A stretch of 14,160 nt of DNA from Syntrophaceae bacterium UBA4059. GTDB taxonomy: Bacteria; Desulfobacterota; Syntrophia; Syntrophales; Smithellaceae. Below the pieces are notes generated by a model. The model worked only from the letters and a program-made list of their open reading frames with translations. It did no database searches and was not told the DNA's origin. Each line of letters begins with the position of its first letter. The first letter of the stretch is position 1. Positions 1 through 6,042 of this stretch are shown here, piece by piece. A program made the position numbers and the translations under genes. The stretch is from contig DFZJ01000091.1 of the NCBI GenBank assembly GCA_002382045.1, positions 41,179-55,338 on the forward strand. Direction: 5' to 3'.

Positions 1-1043
1 ACGCCGCCGGCGCCTCCCAGCATGTGGCCGGTCATTGACTTCGTCGAACTGATCAGCAGCTTCTTGGCGTGATCGCCGAAAAGATTCTTGATGGCCTGAG
101 TTTCATAAAGATCATTCAGGGGTGTTGAGGTGCCATGGGCATTGATATAGTCAATATCGGTCGTTTGCAAACCGGCATCATTGATTGCCACCCGCATGCT
201 GCGGCCGGCGCCTTCGTGTCCGGGAGGCGGCGCGGCCAGGTGAAAGGCATCTGATGCACAGCCGTAGCCGACGATTTCCGCATAAATCCTGGCGCCCCGC
301 TTTTGGGCAAAGGATAATTCTTCCAGAATCAAAACGCCGCAGCCTTCGGCGATGACAAAGCCATCGCGTCCTTTATCGAAAGGCCGGCTGGCTTTTTCGG
401 GTTCATCATTACCGGTCGAGAGCGCACGCATGGCACAAAACCCGCCGACGCCGAGCGGTGTCACGGCTGCCTCAACGCCGCCTGCTATCATGGCGTCCGC
501 GTCGCCGTAAGCAATGATTTTGTAAGAATCGCCGATAGCCGACGTGCCCGAAGCGCAGGCCGTTACGGCACAATTAATGGGACCTTTGGCGCCGAAACGC
601 ATGGAAACATGACCGGACGCCAGATTGGCCAGAATGGACGGAACAGCAAAAGGCGATAATTTACGGGGGCCTGAGTTATAGACCACGATAACTTCTTTTT
701 CAAAGGTTGCAACGCCGCCGATGGCGGAACCAATGATCACGCCAACCCTTTCCGCAATCGAAGGCCCGATGGTCAGCGCCGCGTCTTCCATGGCCATCTG
801 AGAGGCGGCTATCGTATAAAGGGCAAAGTTGTCCAGGCGTCGGGCTTCTTTTTTATCGACATATTGTGAAGGATCAAAATTTTTGATTTCGCCCGCTATC
901 CTGGAGGCGAAAGCAGTGGCATCAAACCGAGTGATGGGACCAATGCCCGATTTTCCCGCAACGGCGCCTGCCCATGATTCCGAAACGGAGTTACCAAGGG
1001 GAGTCAGGGCGCCGAGGCCTGTTACAACAACACGCCTTTTCAT
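1..1043 (-). CDS. fabF: Beta-ketoacyl-ACP synthase II (FabF), C-terminus cut by window edge
   Basis: FabF condenses malonyl-ACP with a growing acyl-ACP in the elongation cycle of type II fatty-acid synthesis in the cytoplasm. The visible 347 residues begin MKRRVVVTGLGALTPLG, the standard start of the family, and run off the left edge; full-length FabF is about 410 residues, so roughly 65 are missing. The whole catalytic set is visible: nucleophile Cys163 in TACASGTSA, His303 in NAHGTSTPLND, Lys335 and His340 in SSTKSMTGHMLGGAGG. These positions match the usual FabF numbering, which supports the ATG at 1043. It lies 24 bp downstream of acpP on the same strand, so the two are almost certainly co-transcribed. 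No frameshift or missing key residue was seen. FabB is less likely because of the FabF-type N-terminus and the acpP linkage. Confidence 0.97.
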   Translation of the reverse strand, partial: MKRRVVVTGLGALTPLGNSVSESWAGAVAGKSGIGPITRFDATAFASRIAGEIKNFDPSQYVDKKEARRLDNFALYTIAASQMAMEDAALTIGPSIAERVGVIIGSAIGGVATFEKEVIVVYNSGPRKLSPFAVPSILANLASGHVSMRFGAKGPINCAVTACASGTSAIGDSYKIIAYGDADAMIAGGVEAAVTPLGVGGFCAMRALSTGNDEPEKASRPFDKGRDGFVIAEGCGVLILEELSFAQKRGARIYAEIVGYGCASDAFHLAAPPPGHEGAGRSMRVAINDAGLQTTDIDYINAHGTSTPLNDLYETQAIKNLFGDHAKKLLISSTKSMTGHMLGGAGG

Positions 1044-1067
1044 GGATAATGATCCTGATTTAAAAAA

Positions 1068-1304
1068 TTAATTAATGCCTTTTTCCCGGAGAAAATCGAT
1101 AGCGTCTTGAATCGTGCGAATTTTTTCCAGTTCTTCGTCGGCAATCTCAACGCCGAAAACTTCTTCCATCTCCATGATCAGTTCAACCAGATCCAGAGAA
1201 TCAGCGCCCAGATCATCAATAAATAACGCCTCCAGCTTGCATTGCTCCTGCGTTACATCCAGTTGTTCCATGACGAGCTTAATGACTTTTTCTTCTAATG
1301 ACAT
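1068..1304 (-). CDS. acpP: Acyl carrier protein
   Basis: This 78-residue acidic protein carries growing acyl chains on a phosphopantetheine arm for fatty-acid and lipid synthesis. The attachment site is Ser36 in the motif DDLGADSLDLVELIM, and the length and four-helix pattern are typical of AcpP. The ATG at 1304 has an excellent Shine-Dalgarno sequence, GGGGGGAGG, a few bases upstream, consistent with the very high expression usual for AcpP. An extended -10 box just upstream suggests a promoter of its own. It directly precedes fabF. Cys22 is an ordinary substitution, not an obvious functional feature. A carrier protein of a secondary pathway is unlikely given the fabF linkage. Confidence 0.97.
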   Translation of the reverse strand: MSLEEKVIKLVMEQLDVTQEQCKLEALFIDDLGADSLDLVELIMEMEEVFGVEIADEELEKIRTIQDAIDFLREKGIN

Positions 1305-1608
1305 GAGTTTCCTCCCCCCGTTCCAAATTAGACTAAATAATTATAACAAGTGCCGCCCTTATTACCTGTTTTTTAAAAATAATTCCTTATTTATTTCGAT
1401 GCGGAGGACTTCCGCATTTTATGGCCGTTGAAGTTTTCATCGCACGATACCTGCCGGTCAAACCATTACGCTATCACCGGATACTTCGCTCCCTTTGCGG
1501 ACAAAGTTGCGCGCAGGCTGAATTAGTCTGTTGATTCCGGACTGCCTGCCACGAAAAGAACCAGCAGGCAAGAACAACCGGTATTGGCCTCCAGACAGCG
1601 ATGCGGGT
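1305..1608. other. 304-bp gap between rpmF and acpP without a convincing gene
   Basis: No reading frame here resembles a known protein. The stretch holds the acpP promoter and three small inverted repeats: ATGCGGA/TCCGCAT (1399-1417, 5-base loop), CTTTG/CAAAG (1493-1506) and TGCCTGC/GCAGGCA (1543-1570, 14-base loop). The hairpin at 1399-1417 could attenuate transcripts coming from rpmF, but it lacks a T-run in that direction, so I do not call a terminator. In many bacteria plsX, fabH, fabD and fabG stand between rpmF and acpP; here they are absent. Just after rpmF the minus strand reads CGC ATC GCT GTC (Arg-Ile-Ala-Val), like the start of PlsX, but four codons cannot support a relic. Confidence 0.6.
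1340..1348 (-). promoter_or_regulatory. Extended -10 promoter for acpP-fabF
   Basis: On the minus strand the sequence TGTTATAAT gives a perfect -10 hexamer TATAAT (1340-1345) preceded by the TG of an extended -10 element (1347-1348). There is no good -35 box 16-18 bp upstream (the best hexamer is CAGGTA), which fits an extended -10 promoter. The start would fall about 30 bp before the acpP ATG, leaving room for the strong ribosome binding site. Inferred from sequence only. Confidence 0.5.
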
Positions 1609-1794
1609 TTAGGAAATCTTTTCCGCCGAGATCACTTCTCTGCCTTTGTAAGCGCCGCAATTCGGGCAAACACGATGGGGCATTTTCGGTTCGCTGCATT
1701 GCGGACAAACCGACATGGAAGGCTGTTTTAAGAAGTCATGCGCCCTTCGGGTATTGCGTCTCGTTTTGGAATGTCTTTTTACTGGATTTGGCAT
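1609..1794 (-). CDS. rpmF: 50S ribosomal protein L32
   Basis: L32 is a small protein of the large ribosomal subunit. The 61 residues begin MPNPVKRHSKTRRNTRRAHD, the basic N-terminal tail typical of L32, and contain two CxxC pairs (Cys30/Cys33 in CPQC and Cys43/Cys46 in CPNC), so this is the zinc-binding form of L32. I chose the ATG at 1794 rather than an in-frame TTG two codons upstream: GAGGA lies at good spacing from the ATG and the protein then starts like the family. It follows the DUF177 gene by 26 bp, the classic DUF177-rpmF pair, and is probably transcribed with it. Confidence 0.95.
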   Translation of the reverse strand: MPNPVKRHSKTRRNTRRAHDFLKQPSMSVCPQCSEPKMPHRVCPNCGAYKGREVISAEKIS

Positions 1795-1820
1795 GGTCAA
1801 TTATCCTCTTTTTTTATAAA

Positions 1821-2363
1821 TTAATTTTTCACTCTAAATTTTTTCAGCACTGCCAGACGATCATCTACAATATCCGAACGGCAGTTGCATGAACCCGTAT
1901 TCAAATTGTTCCCGCAATGCGGACACAATCCCTTGCAATCCTCGGTACAGAGAATCTTCATCGGCGCCTGCAGGACAATCTGTTCACAAATCATCGGCGC
2001 CAGATCGATAAAATCACCGCGGTAATGGCTCGTTTCGAGTTCCTCTGCCGTCAGTTCCAGTTCTTCAGCAATCTCAGTCTTTTCAGGAACCAAGGTATAG
2101 GCAAAATCCCCGCCGATGGGAATCGTGGTTTTCTCCAGACAGCGGTCGCATTCCTGTCTGATCTGGGCCGCCAGTTCCCCCCGGATATAAATCGTATCGC
2201 CCGATCGGGTGACAAGACAATCAACATCCGCCAAGACCAGTGAAAACTCAGGCTGTTCATCCTCAGAAAAACACGCCTTGAACCATGCGGCGCCTTTGGA
2301 AAAAGTTAAACGCAATCCTTCCTCTGGAAGAATGGTCAGATTAATTTTCAAAGAATCGGACAT
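1821..2363 (-). CDS. DUF177 (YceD-like) protein
   Basis: The 180-residue product belongs to the DUF177/YceD family, which is almost always encoded just before rpmF; family members have been linked to 23S rRNA accumulation and large-subunit assembly. The identification rests on the conserved cysteines: CDRC at 72-75 in the middle, then Cys139, Cys143, Cys147, Cys150, Cys159 and Cys161 in the C-terminal part (core CKGLCPHCG). The spacing suggests a metal site, which is an inference. A longer frame starts at a TTG at 2399, but the ATG at 2363 has an AAGGG ribosome binding site 5-9 bases upstream and gives the expected start MSDSLKINLTILPEEG. It is divergent from gltX and the first gene of the rpmF transcript. 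Confidence 0.9.
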   Translation of the reverse strand: MSDSLKINLTILPEEGLRLTFSKGAAWFKACFSEDEQPEFSLVLADVDCLVTRSGDTIYIRGELAAQIRQECDRCLEKTTIPIGGDFAYTLVPEKTEIAEELELTAEELETSHYRGDFIDLAPMICEQIVLQAPMKILCTEDCKGLCPHCGNNLNTGSCNCRSDIVDDRLAVLKKFRVKN

Positions 2364-2415
2364 GGAACCCTTATGACCTTGTAAAAAAAATTCAGCCAAC
2401 CGCGCTAAGCCGGTG

Positions 2416-2444
2416 AGTAAATGATAAAATTATCCTGTTGTCAA
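2416..2444 (-). promoter_or_regulatory. Sigma-70-type promoter for DUF177-rpmF
   Basis: On the minus strand a perfect -35 box TTGACA (2439-2444) is separated by 17 bp from TTTACT (2416-2421, four of six matches to TATAAT). Transcription would begin near 2409, about 45 bp before the DUF177 ATG. It is back to back with the gltX promoter. Confidence 0.6.
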
Positions 2445-2476
2445 GAACAATTTGCGGAGCGGAAGGCAAATGGCGC

Positions 2477-2506
2477 TTGACAAATGATCAGCCACAACCC
2501 TATAAC
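2477..2506 (+). promoter_or_regulatory. Sigma-70-type promoter for gltX
   Basis: A perfect -35 box TTGACA (2477-2482) is followed after 18 bp by TATAAC (2501-2506, five of six matches). The start would be near 2513, giving a leader of only about 18 bases before the gltX ATG at 2531. This also argues against any gltX start upstream of 2513. Confidence 0.65.
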
Positions 2507-2530
2507 AGCGCAAAAATTAAGGGAAACAAT

Positions 2531-3937
2531 ATGACCACCAAAATACGCACCCGTTTTGCACCCTCCCCGACCGGCTATCTGCATATCGGAGGCGCCAGAA
2601 CCGCTCTTTTTAACTGGCTTTTCTCCCGTCACAACGGCGGTGAATTTGTTTTAAGAATTGAAGACACTGATCAGCAGCGTTCCACAGACGAATCCACCAA
2701 AGCGATTCTGGATGCCATGGCCTGGATGGGACTGAATTGGGATGAAGGACCGCATTTTCAAGCCCAGCGTGTCGATCTGCACCGCGACATGGTGCAAAAA
2801 CTGATCAACGAAGGCAAGGCCTACGTCTGTACCTGCACCCCGGAAGAGCTGGAAAATAAAAGAAAAGAAGCGCTGGCCACCGGGAAAAAACCCAAATATG
2901 ACGGAACCTGCCGCGAAAAAAACTTAAAAAAATCGCCAGGCAGCGTGGTGCGCTTCCGGGGCGCGCAAACCGGCATCACCCTTGTGAAAGATCTCATCAA
3001 AGGGAATATAAGCTTCAATAACGATGAGTTGGATGATTTAATCATTGAACGCGGCGACGGATATCCGACCTACAATTTTGCCGTCGTTGTTGACGACGCC
3101 ATGATGAATATTACACACGTTATCCGTGGCGACGACCATGTCAACAACACCCCGCGCCAGATTTTAATGTATCAGGCACTGGGCTTTGACGTACCCGAAT
3201 TTGCCCATGTCCCGATGATTCTGGGATCGGACAAGGCGCGCTTGAGCAAGCGTCACGGGGCCACCTCTGTTATGGCCTACAAAGAGATGGGGTACCTGCC
3301 GGAAGCCCTTGTTAATTATCTGGTTCGTCTGGGCTGGTCACACGGAGATCAGGAGATTTTTTCACAAAAAGAACTGATTGATTATTTCACTCTGGATAAC
3401 GTCGGTAAATCGCCCGCCGTCTTTAACCCCGAAAAATTGCTTTGGCTGAATGCCCATTATATAAAGGAAGCAAATCCGGCGCGACTGATGGAAGAAATGA
3501 AACCCCTATGGTCTGCCGGGACGGATGCCACTGATGCCGTTTTTACCAAAAAAGTAATTGCCGACTTGCAACCGCGCGTCAAAACGCTGTTGGAGATGGC
3601 CGATATGGCGAATTTTTATTTTACTGATTCGATTCAGTACGAAGAGCAAGCCGCGCAGAAATTTCTGGTGCCTGAAGTAGCCGCCCATTTGAAGGCGATG
3701 GCTTCCGCAATTCCGACCGTGCGGAACTTCAGCAAAGAAGGACTGGAAGAGTTTCTCAAAACTTTTATTGAAGAACGGGGAATTAAATTTAAGATCATTG
3801 CCCAGCCGCTCAGGGTGGCACTGACCGGGAAAACGGTGAGCCCCGGCATTGATGAAATCATGGTCACGCTGGGCAAGGATCGAGTGGTGCAAAGAATCAA
3901 CGCGGCCATTGCCGCCATTGAAAATCGAAATAAGTAA
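2531..3937 (+). CDS. gltX: Glutamyl-tRNA synthetase
   Basis: GltX charges tRNA-Glu with glutamate in the cytoplasm using ATP. The 468-residue product is of normal bacterial length and starts MTTKIRTRFAPSPTGYLHIGG, containing the class I HIGH motif as HIGG (18-21). The KMSKS-type loop is DKARLSKRHG, with LSKR at about 238-241. Cys100 and Cys102 in YVCTC and Cys127 resemble the zinc ligands of many bacterial GluRS. An in-frame frame extends 31 codons upstream, but the added residues are not GluRS-like and the promoter overlaps them, so the ATG at 2531 is preferred; its ribosome binding site (AAGGGA) is modest. It lies 179 bp before a tRNA-Glu gene, its own substrate. Sequence alone cannot tell whether it also charges tRNA-Gln; no GatCAB genes are in the window. 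Confidence 0.97.
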   Translation: MTTKIRTRFAPSPTGYLHIGGARTALFNWLFSRHNGGEFVLRIEDTDQQRSTDESTKAILDAMAWMGLNWDEGPHFQAQRVDLHRDMVQKLINEGKAYVCTCTPEELENKRKEALATGKKPKYDGTCREKNLKKSPGSVVRFRGAQTGITLVKDLIKGNISFNNDELDDLIIERGDGYPTYNFAVVVDDAMMNITHVIRGDDHVNNTPRQILMYQALGFDVPEFAHVPMILGSDKARLSKRHGATSVMAYKEMGYLPEALVNYLVRLGWSHGDQEIFSQKELIDYFTLDNVGKSPAVFNPEKLLWLNAHYIKEANPARLMEEMKPLWSAGTDATDAVFTKKVIADLQPRVKTLLEMADMANFYFTDSIQYEEQAAQKFLVPEVAAHLKAMASAIPTVRNFSKEGLEEFLKTFIEERGIKFKIIAQPLRVALTGKTVSPGIDEIMVTLGKDRVVQRINAAIAAIENRNK

Positions 3938-3985
3938 GACCCGCCGAAAAAACTGCGGCGTTATGCAAATCGCGTTACTTTCGTC

Positions 3986-4014
3986 TTGACTTTTAAAGTC
4001 GAATTGAATAGATA
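3986..4014 (+). promoter_or_regulatory. Candidate promoter for tRNA-Glu
   Basis: TTGACT (3986-3991) and TAGATA (4009-4014) are separated by the ideal 17 bp. Transcription would start near 4021, about 96 bases before the mature 5' end of the tRNA, so the leader would have to be removed by RNase P. Read-through from gltX is also possible because no clear terminator follows that gene. Confidence 0.5.
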
Positions 4015-4052
4015 CTCACGCTTGACTCTCCCCACCGCCGGGGAACCGACCA

Positions 4053-4111
4053 GGTGCAGAACCAGGGATTTCCAACCCTGCAACGTAAATTCTCATCCTG
4101 GTCATCGCACC
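4053..4111 (+). other. Foldable leader just before tRNA-Glu
   Basis: GGTGC (4053-4057) and ACCAGG (4061-4066) pair perfectly with CCTGGT (4097-4102) and GCACC (4107-4111). This makes an 11-bp stem with a 3/4-base internal loop and a 30-base apical region. A competing shorter hairpin, CAGGG (4063-4067) with CCCTG (4076-4080), is also possible. The structure ends five bases before the tRNA. It could be a processed leader, a small RNA or a degenerate tRNA-like remnant; it does not fold as a normal tRNA cloverleaf. Only the pairing is observed; the role is unknown. Confidence 0.35.
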
Positions 4112-4116
4112 AAAAT

Positions 4117-4191
4117 GGTCCCATCGTCTAGTGGTTAGGACGCTGGCCTCTCACGCCGGAAACCGGGGTTCAAGTCCCCGTGGGACTACCA
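4117..4191 (+). tRNA. tRNA-Glu (anticodon CUC)
   Basis: The 75-base sequence folds as a complete cloverleaf. The acceptor stem is GGTCCCA with TGGGACT, the D arm contains AGTGGTTAGGA, the anticodon stem CTGGC/GCCGG has loop CTCTCAC and anticodon CTC (reads GAG), and the T arm is CGGGG-TTCAAGT-CCCCG. The 3' end is A73 plus a genomically encoded CCA. The first acceptor pair is a G-U wobble. It follows gltX on the same strand and is closed by a terminator 11 bases downstream. It is the boundary between the housekeeping genes and the defence operon. Confidence 0.95.
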
Positions 4192-4201
4192 GAATAAAAT
4201 C

Positions 4202-4234
4202 AATGGCTTAGATAATTTTCCTGAGCCATTTTTT
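4202..4234 (+). terminator. Rho-independent terminator after tRNA-Glu
   Basis: AATGGCTTAG (4202-4211) pairs with CTGAGCCATT (4221-4230) as a 10-bp stem containing one G-U pair, with a 9-base loop, followed by a run of T to 4234. It lies just downstream of the tRNA in the correct orientation. Confidence 0.8.
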
Positions 4235-4279
4235 ATTCATTTAAATCCCCCCCCAGCACTATTCCCAGCAAGCAAACCC

Positions 4280-4313
4280 AAAAAAGAGGCAAACTAACGC
4301 AGTTTGCCTCTTT
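4280..4313 (-). terminator. Rho-independent terminator of the defence operon
   Basis: A perfect 13-bp stem, AAAGAGGCAAACT (4283-4295) with AGTTTGCCTCTTT (4301-4313), and a 5-base loop. On the minus strand it is followed by T residues (the A-run at 4280-4285 on the plus strand). It stands 19 bp after the darG stop codon and is the best terminator in the window. Confidence 0.85.
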
Positions 4314-4332
4314 AAAAAAATTTATTTTTAAC

Positions 4333-5442
4333 TTACGCCCATTCGTCAGACAAAGGAATATCGCTGGAGTGTTTCAACTTGAACCATTTCAGCATTCCTA
4401 AATTTCGGACTGTTTCTGCAACTTCTTCTTGATTAAGAGGCGGTCGCCGTTTCTGCTTCCATTTCATTACTTCTTCTAACACATCTTTTTCGGATAGTTC
4501 GCCCTTATTGATTGTTTTTTCGGTAAATAACACAGTGGCAACAATTTCTGCTTTTTGCGTATCAAGGCGCAGGAATAGATCAGCTGTTTTATCAATAAAA
4601 TAATCCCATTGTTTAAGGTTATCCTGGTATTTCAATCTATACTTTTCATATACAGGGCCGGGTAATATCTGCAACATTCGCCCCAGGCTTTCTTCTTTAA
4701 TCAGTCCCGCATCATAAAGTCTTTTTTTAACAATATCCAAACTACTGCAATACGGCCCGTATGACCCTCTAGAGTACTTTAATTCAGTCGGAATACCCAA
4801 TGCTGTAGCAACATAAGCAATCTTCTGGAAAATCGTCCTGCCAATAGGCATATGGTATTTTTGTGTATTAATCCGGTAAAGAATCTCGACAAGAGCAACC
4901 AGCGCCGGATTTATTTTTGATGATTTTGCATCAACCAATTTTGTTTCTTTGTAATCAGTACCACCGGATGCAAGAAATTTCTCCGTTAATTGCACTGGCG
5001 GCGTACCATACGGCGCGTAAAGTATTACAGGGACATCCAATTCCTTCATATATCTGTAAATCATTGGCCCGACTGTTTCCCAAAGTAACTGGCCGTTGCC
5101 GCAACCTAGTGGCGGCATTGCCAGGGACTCAATCCCCCATTCTTTGTAATGCTCGACCAGCAGCTTCAAACCATTCTCAATATCTTCAATGTGGGATACA
5201 GCACGCCAGTGATTCTTCGTGGGGAAATTAATAATCTGCGGCGTGAATAATGTCTTATATAAATAAGGCACACCCGGTTTTACTTCACCACGTTGGCAGC
5301 GCAAAACGTAGTCCTCAAACATTTCCGGGTAGCGTTTCTTAAATTCAGCGGCAATGCCTTTGCCCATAATGCCAACACAATTTACAGTATTGATTATGGT
5401 TTGGGCTTTTGAATTTAAAATATCACCGATTAATATTTCCAT
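4333..5442 (-). CDS. darG: DarG-type DNA ADP-ribosylglycohydrolase antitoxin
   Basis: DarG neutralises DarT by removing ADP-ribose from thymidine in DNA and, in characterised members, by binding the toxin. Residues 1-155 form a macrodomain: MEILIGDILNS at the start, NTVNCVGIMGKGIA at 18-31 (ADP-ribose-binding loop), NFPTKNHWR at 72-80, where Lys76 corresponds to the catalytic lysine of characterised DarG, and PPLGCGNGQL at about 110-119. Residues 160-369 form the C-terminal domain typical of DarG, with the conserved YSRGSYGPY stretch. I prefer the ATG at 5442 over one two codons upstream at 5448, because the AGGGGA ribosome binding site abuts the upper ATG and is properly spaced from the lower one; the product then has 369 residues. 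It follows darT by 10 bp and is last in the operon. Confidence 0.93.
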   Translation of the reverse strand: MEILIGDILNSKAQTIINTVNCVGIMGKGIAAEFKKRYPEMFEDYVLRCQRGEVKPGVPYLYKTLFTPQIINFPTKNHWRAVSHIEDIENGLKLLVEHYKEWGIESLAMPPLGCGNGQLLWETVGPMIYRYMKELDVPVILYAPYGTPPVQLTEKFLASGGTDYKETKLVDAKSSKINPALVALVEILYRINTQKYHMPIGRTIFQKIAYVATALGIPTELKYSRGSYGPYCSSLDIVKKRLYDAGLIKEESLGRMLQILPGPVYEKYRLKYQDNLKQWDYFIDKTADLFLRLDTQKAEIVATVLFTEKTINKGELSEKDVLEEVMKWKQKRRPPLNQEEVAETVRNLGMLKWFKLKHSSDIPLSDEWA

Positions 5443-5452
5443 AACCATTCCC

Positions 5453-6037
5453 CTAAAAGAATATATACGCTATTTCAGCCGGTAGAGAAGACACTTGCCT
5501 AAACGATGTTAATGCCCGGTTGTTAGCAACATAGGCACCGGTAATAAAACGAGCATCAACACGACCAAGAACCAGCACCTCTGCACATTTAACACCTTTT
5601 AACCGATATTCTTCAGCCCAATCATCTCTATTAATCCAGAATTGAGCAAATATTTCGTCTTTGTTTAAAAAATCCAAGCCATCCTCCAAAGTCATAAAAC
5701 GGCAAGCCCGACTTGCATTCTGGTCTGTAACTATAATTCCACTTAATTTTAACACATTTGCACTGATTATCAAAACGCAAATTGAATCATTCAGGTGCCT
5801 TCTGGCGCTAAGCATAGGATTATGCGCATCAAAATAGAGATTGGCATAATCATGCAAAGTATTTTTTGTTCCCGGTATTTTTTTATCTTGCCGACGTTCC
5901 TGCACACCTTCTTCAGCAATAGATTTATGGCCTATTCTTCCCGCCTGATTATGCGACAAAATACCTCTTTGCGAAATCGACGGCACATTGGCAATAGGTG
6001 TAATGTAATAGAGCTGTTTAATGTCTGTTATAACCAT
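5453..6037 (-). CDS. darT: DarT-type DNA ADP-ribosyltransferase toxin
   Basis: DarT (DUF4433 family) uses NAD+ to attach ADP-ribose to thymidine in single-stranded DNA, blocking replication; DarTG systems have been shown to abort phage infection. The 194-residue product has the family features: YYITPIANVPSISQRGILSHN at the N-terminus, an arginine pair at about 48-49 where the catalytic arginine is expected, YFDAHNPML at 68-76, and KGVKCAEVLV at 147-156, with Glu153 as the presumed catalytic glutamate. All key positions are present, so it looks active. The ATG at 6037 has GGAG eight bases upstream, inside the end of the methyltransferase gene, and only 5 bp separate it from that gene's stop codon. 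darG follows directly. The exact subclass (DarT1 or DarT2) cannot be settled by eye. Confidence 0.92.
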   Translation of the reverse strand: MVITDIKQLYYITPIANVPSISQRGILSHNQAGRIGHKSIAEEGVQERRQDKKIPGTKNTLHDYANLYFDAHNPMLSARRHLNDSICVLIISANVLKLSGIIVTDQNASRACRFMTLEDGLDFLNKDEIFAQFWINRDDWAEEYRLKGVKCAEVLVLGRVDARFITGAYVANNRALTSFRQVSSLPAEIAYIFF

Positions 6038-6042
6038 GCTTA

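Noticed and set aside
1396..1470. Faint FabG-like C-terminal codons before acpP as a relic of a deleted fab gene
   Set aside because: The resemblance needs a frameshift and rests on a handful of residues.
3942..3960. CGCCG/CGGCG hairpin after gltX as a terminator
   Set aside because: The stem is only 5 bp and no T-run follows.
4019..4044. CTTGACTC followed by a TCCCC/GGGGA dyad, like a MerR-type promoter
   Set aside because: No -10 box is found at 19-20 bp spacing, and no metal-response gene is nearby.
4247..4254. Run of eight C as a phase-variable tract
   Set aside because: It lies between two terminators, outside any gene or promoter.
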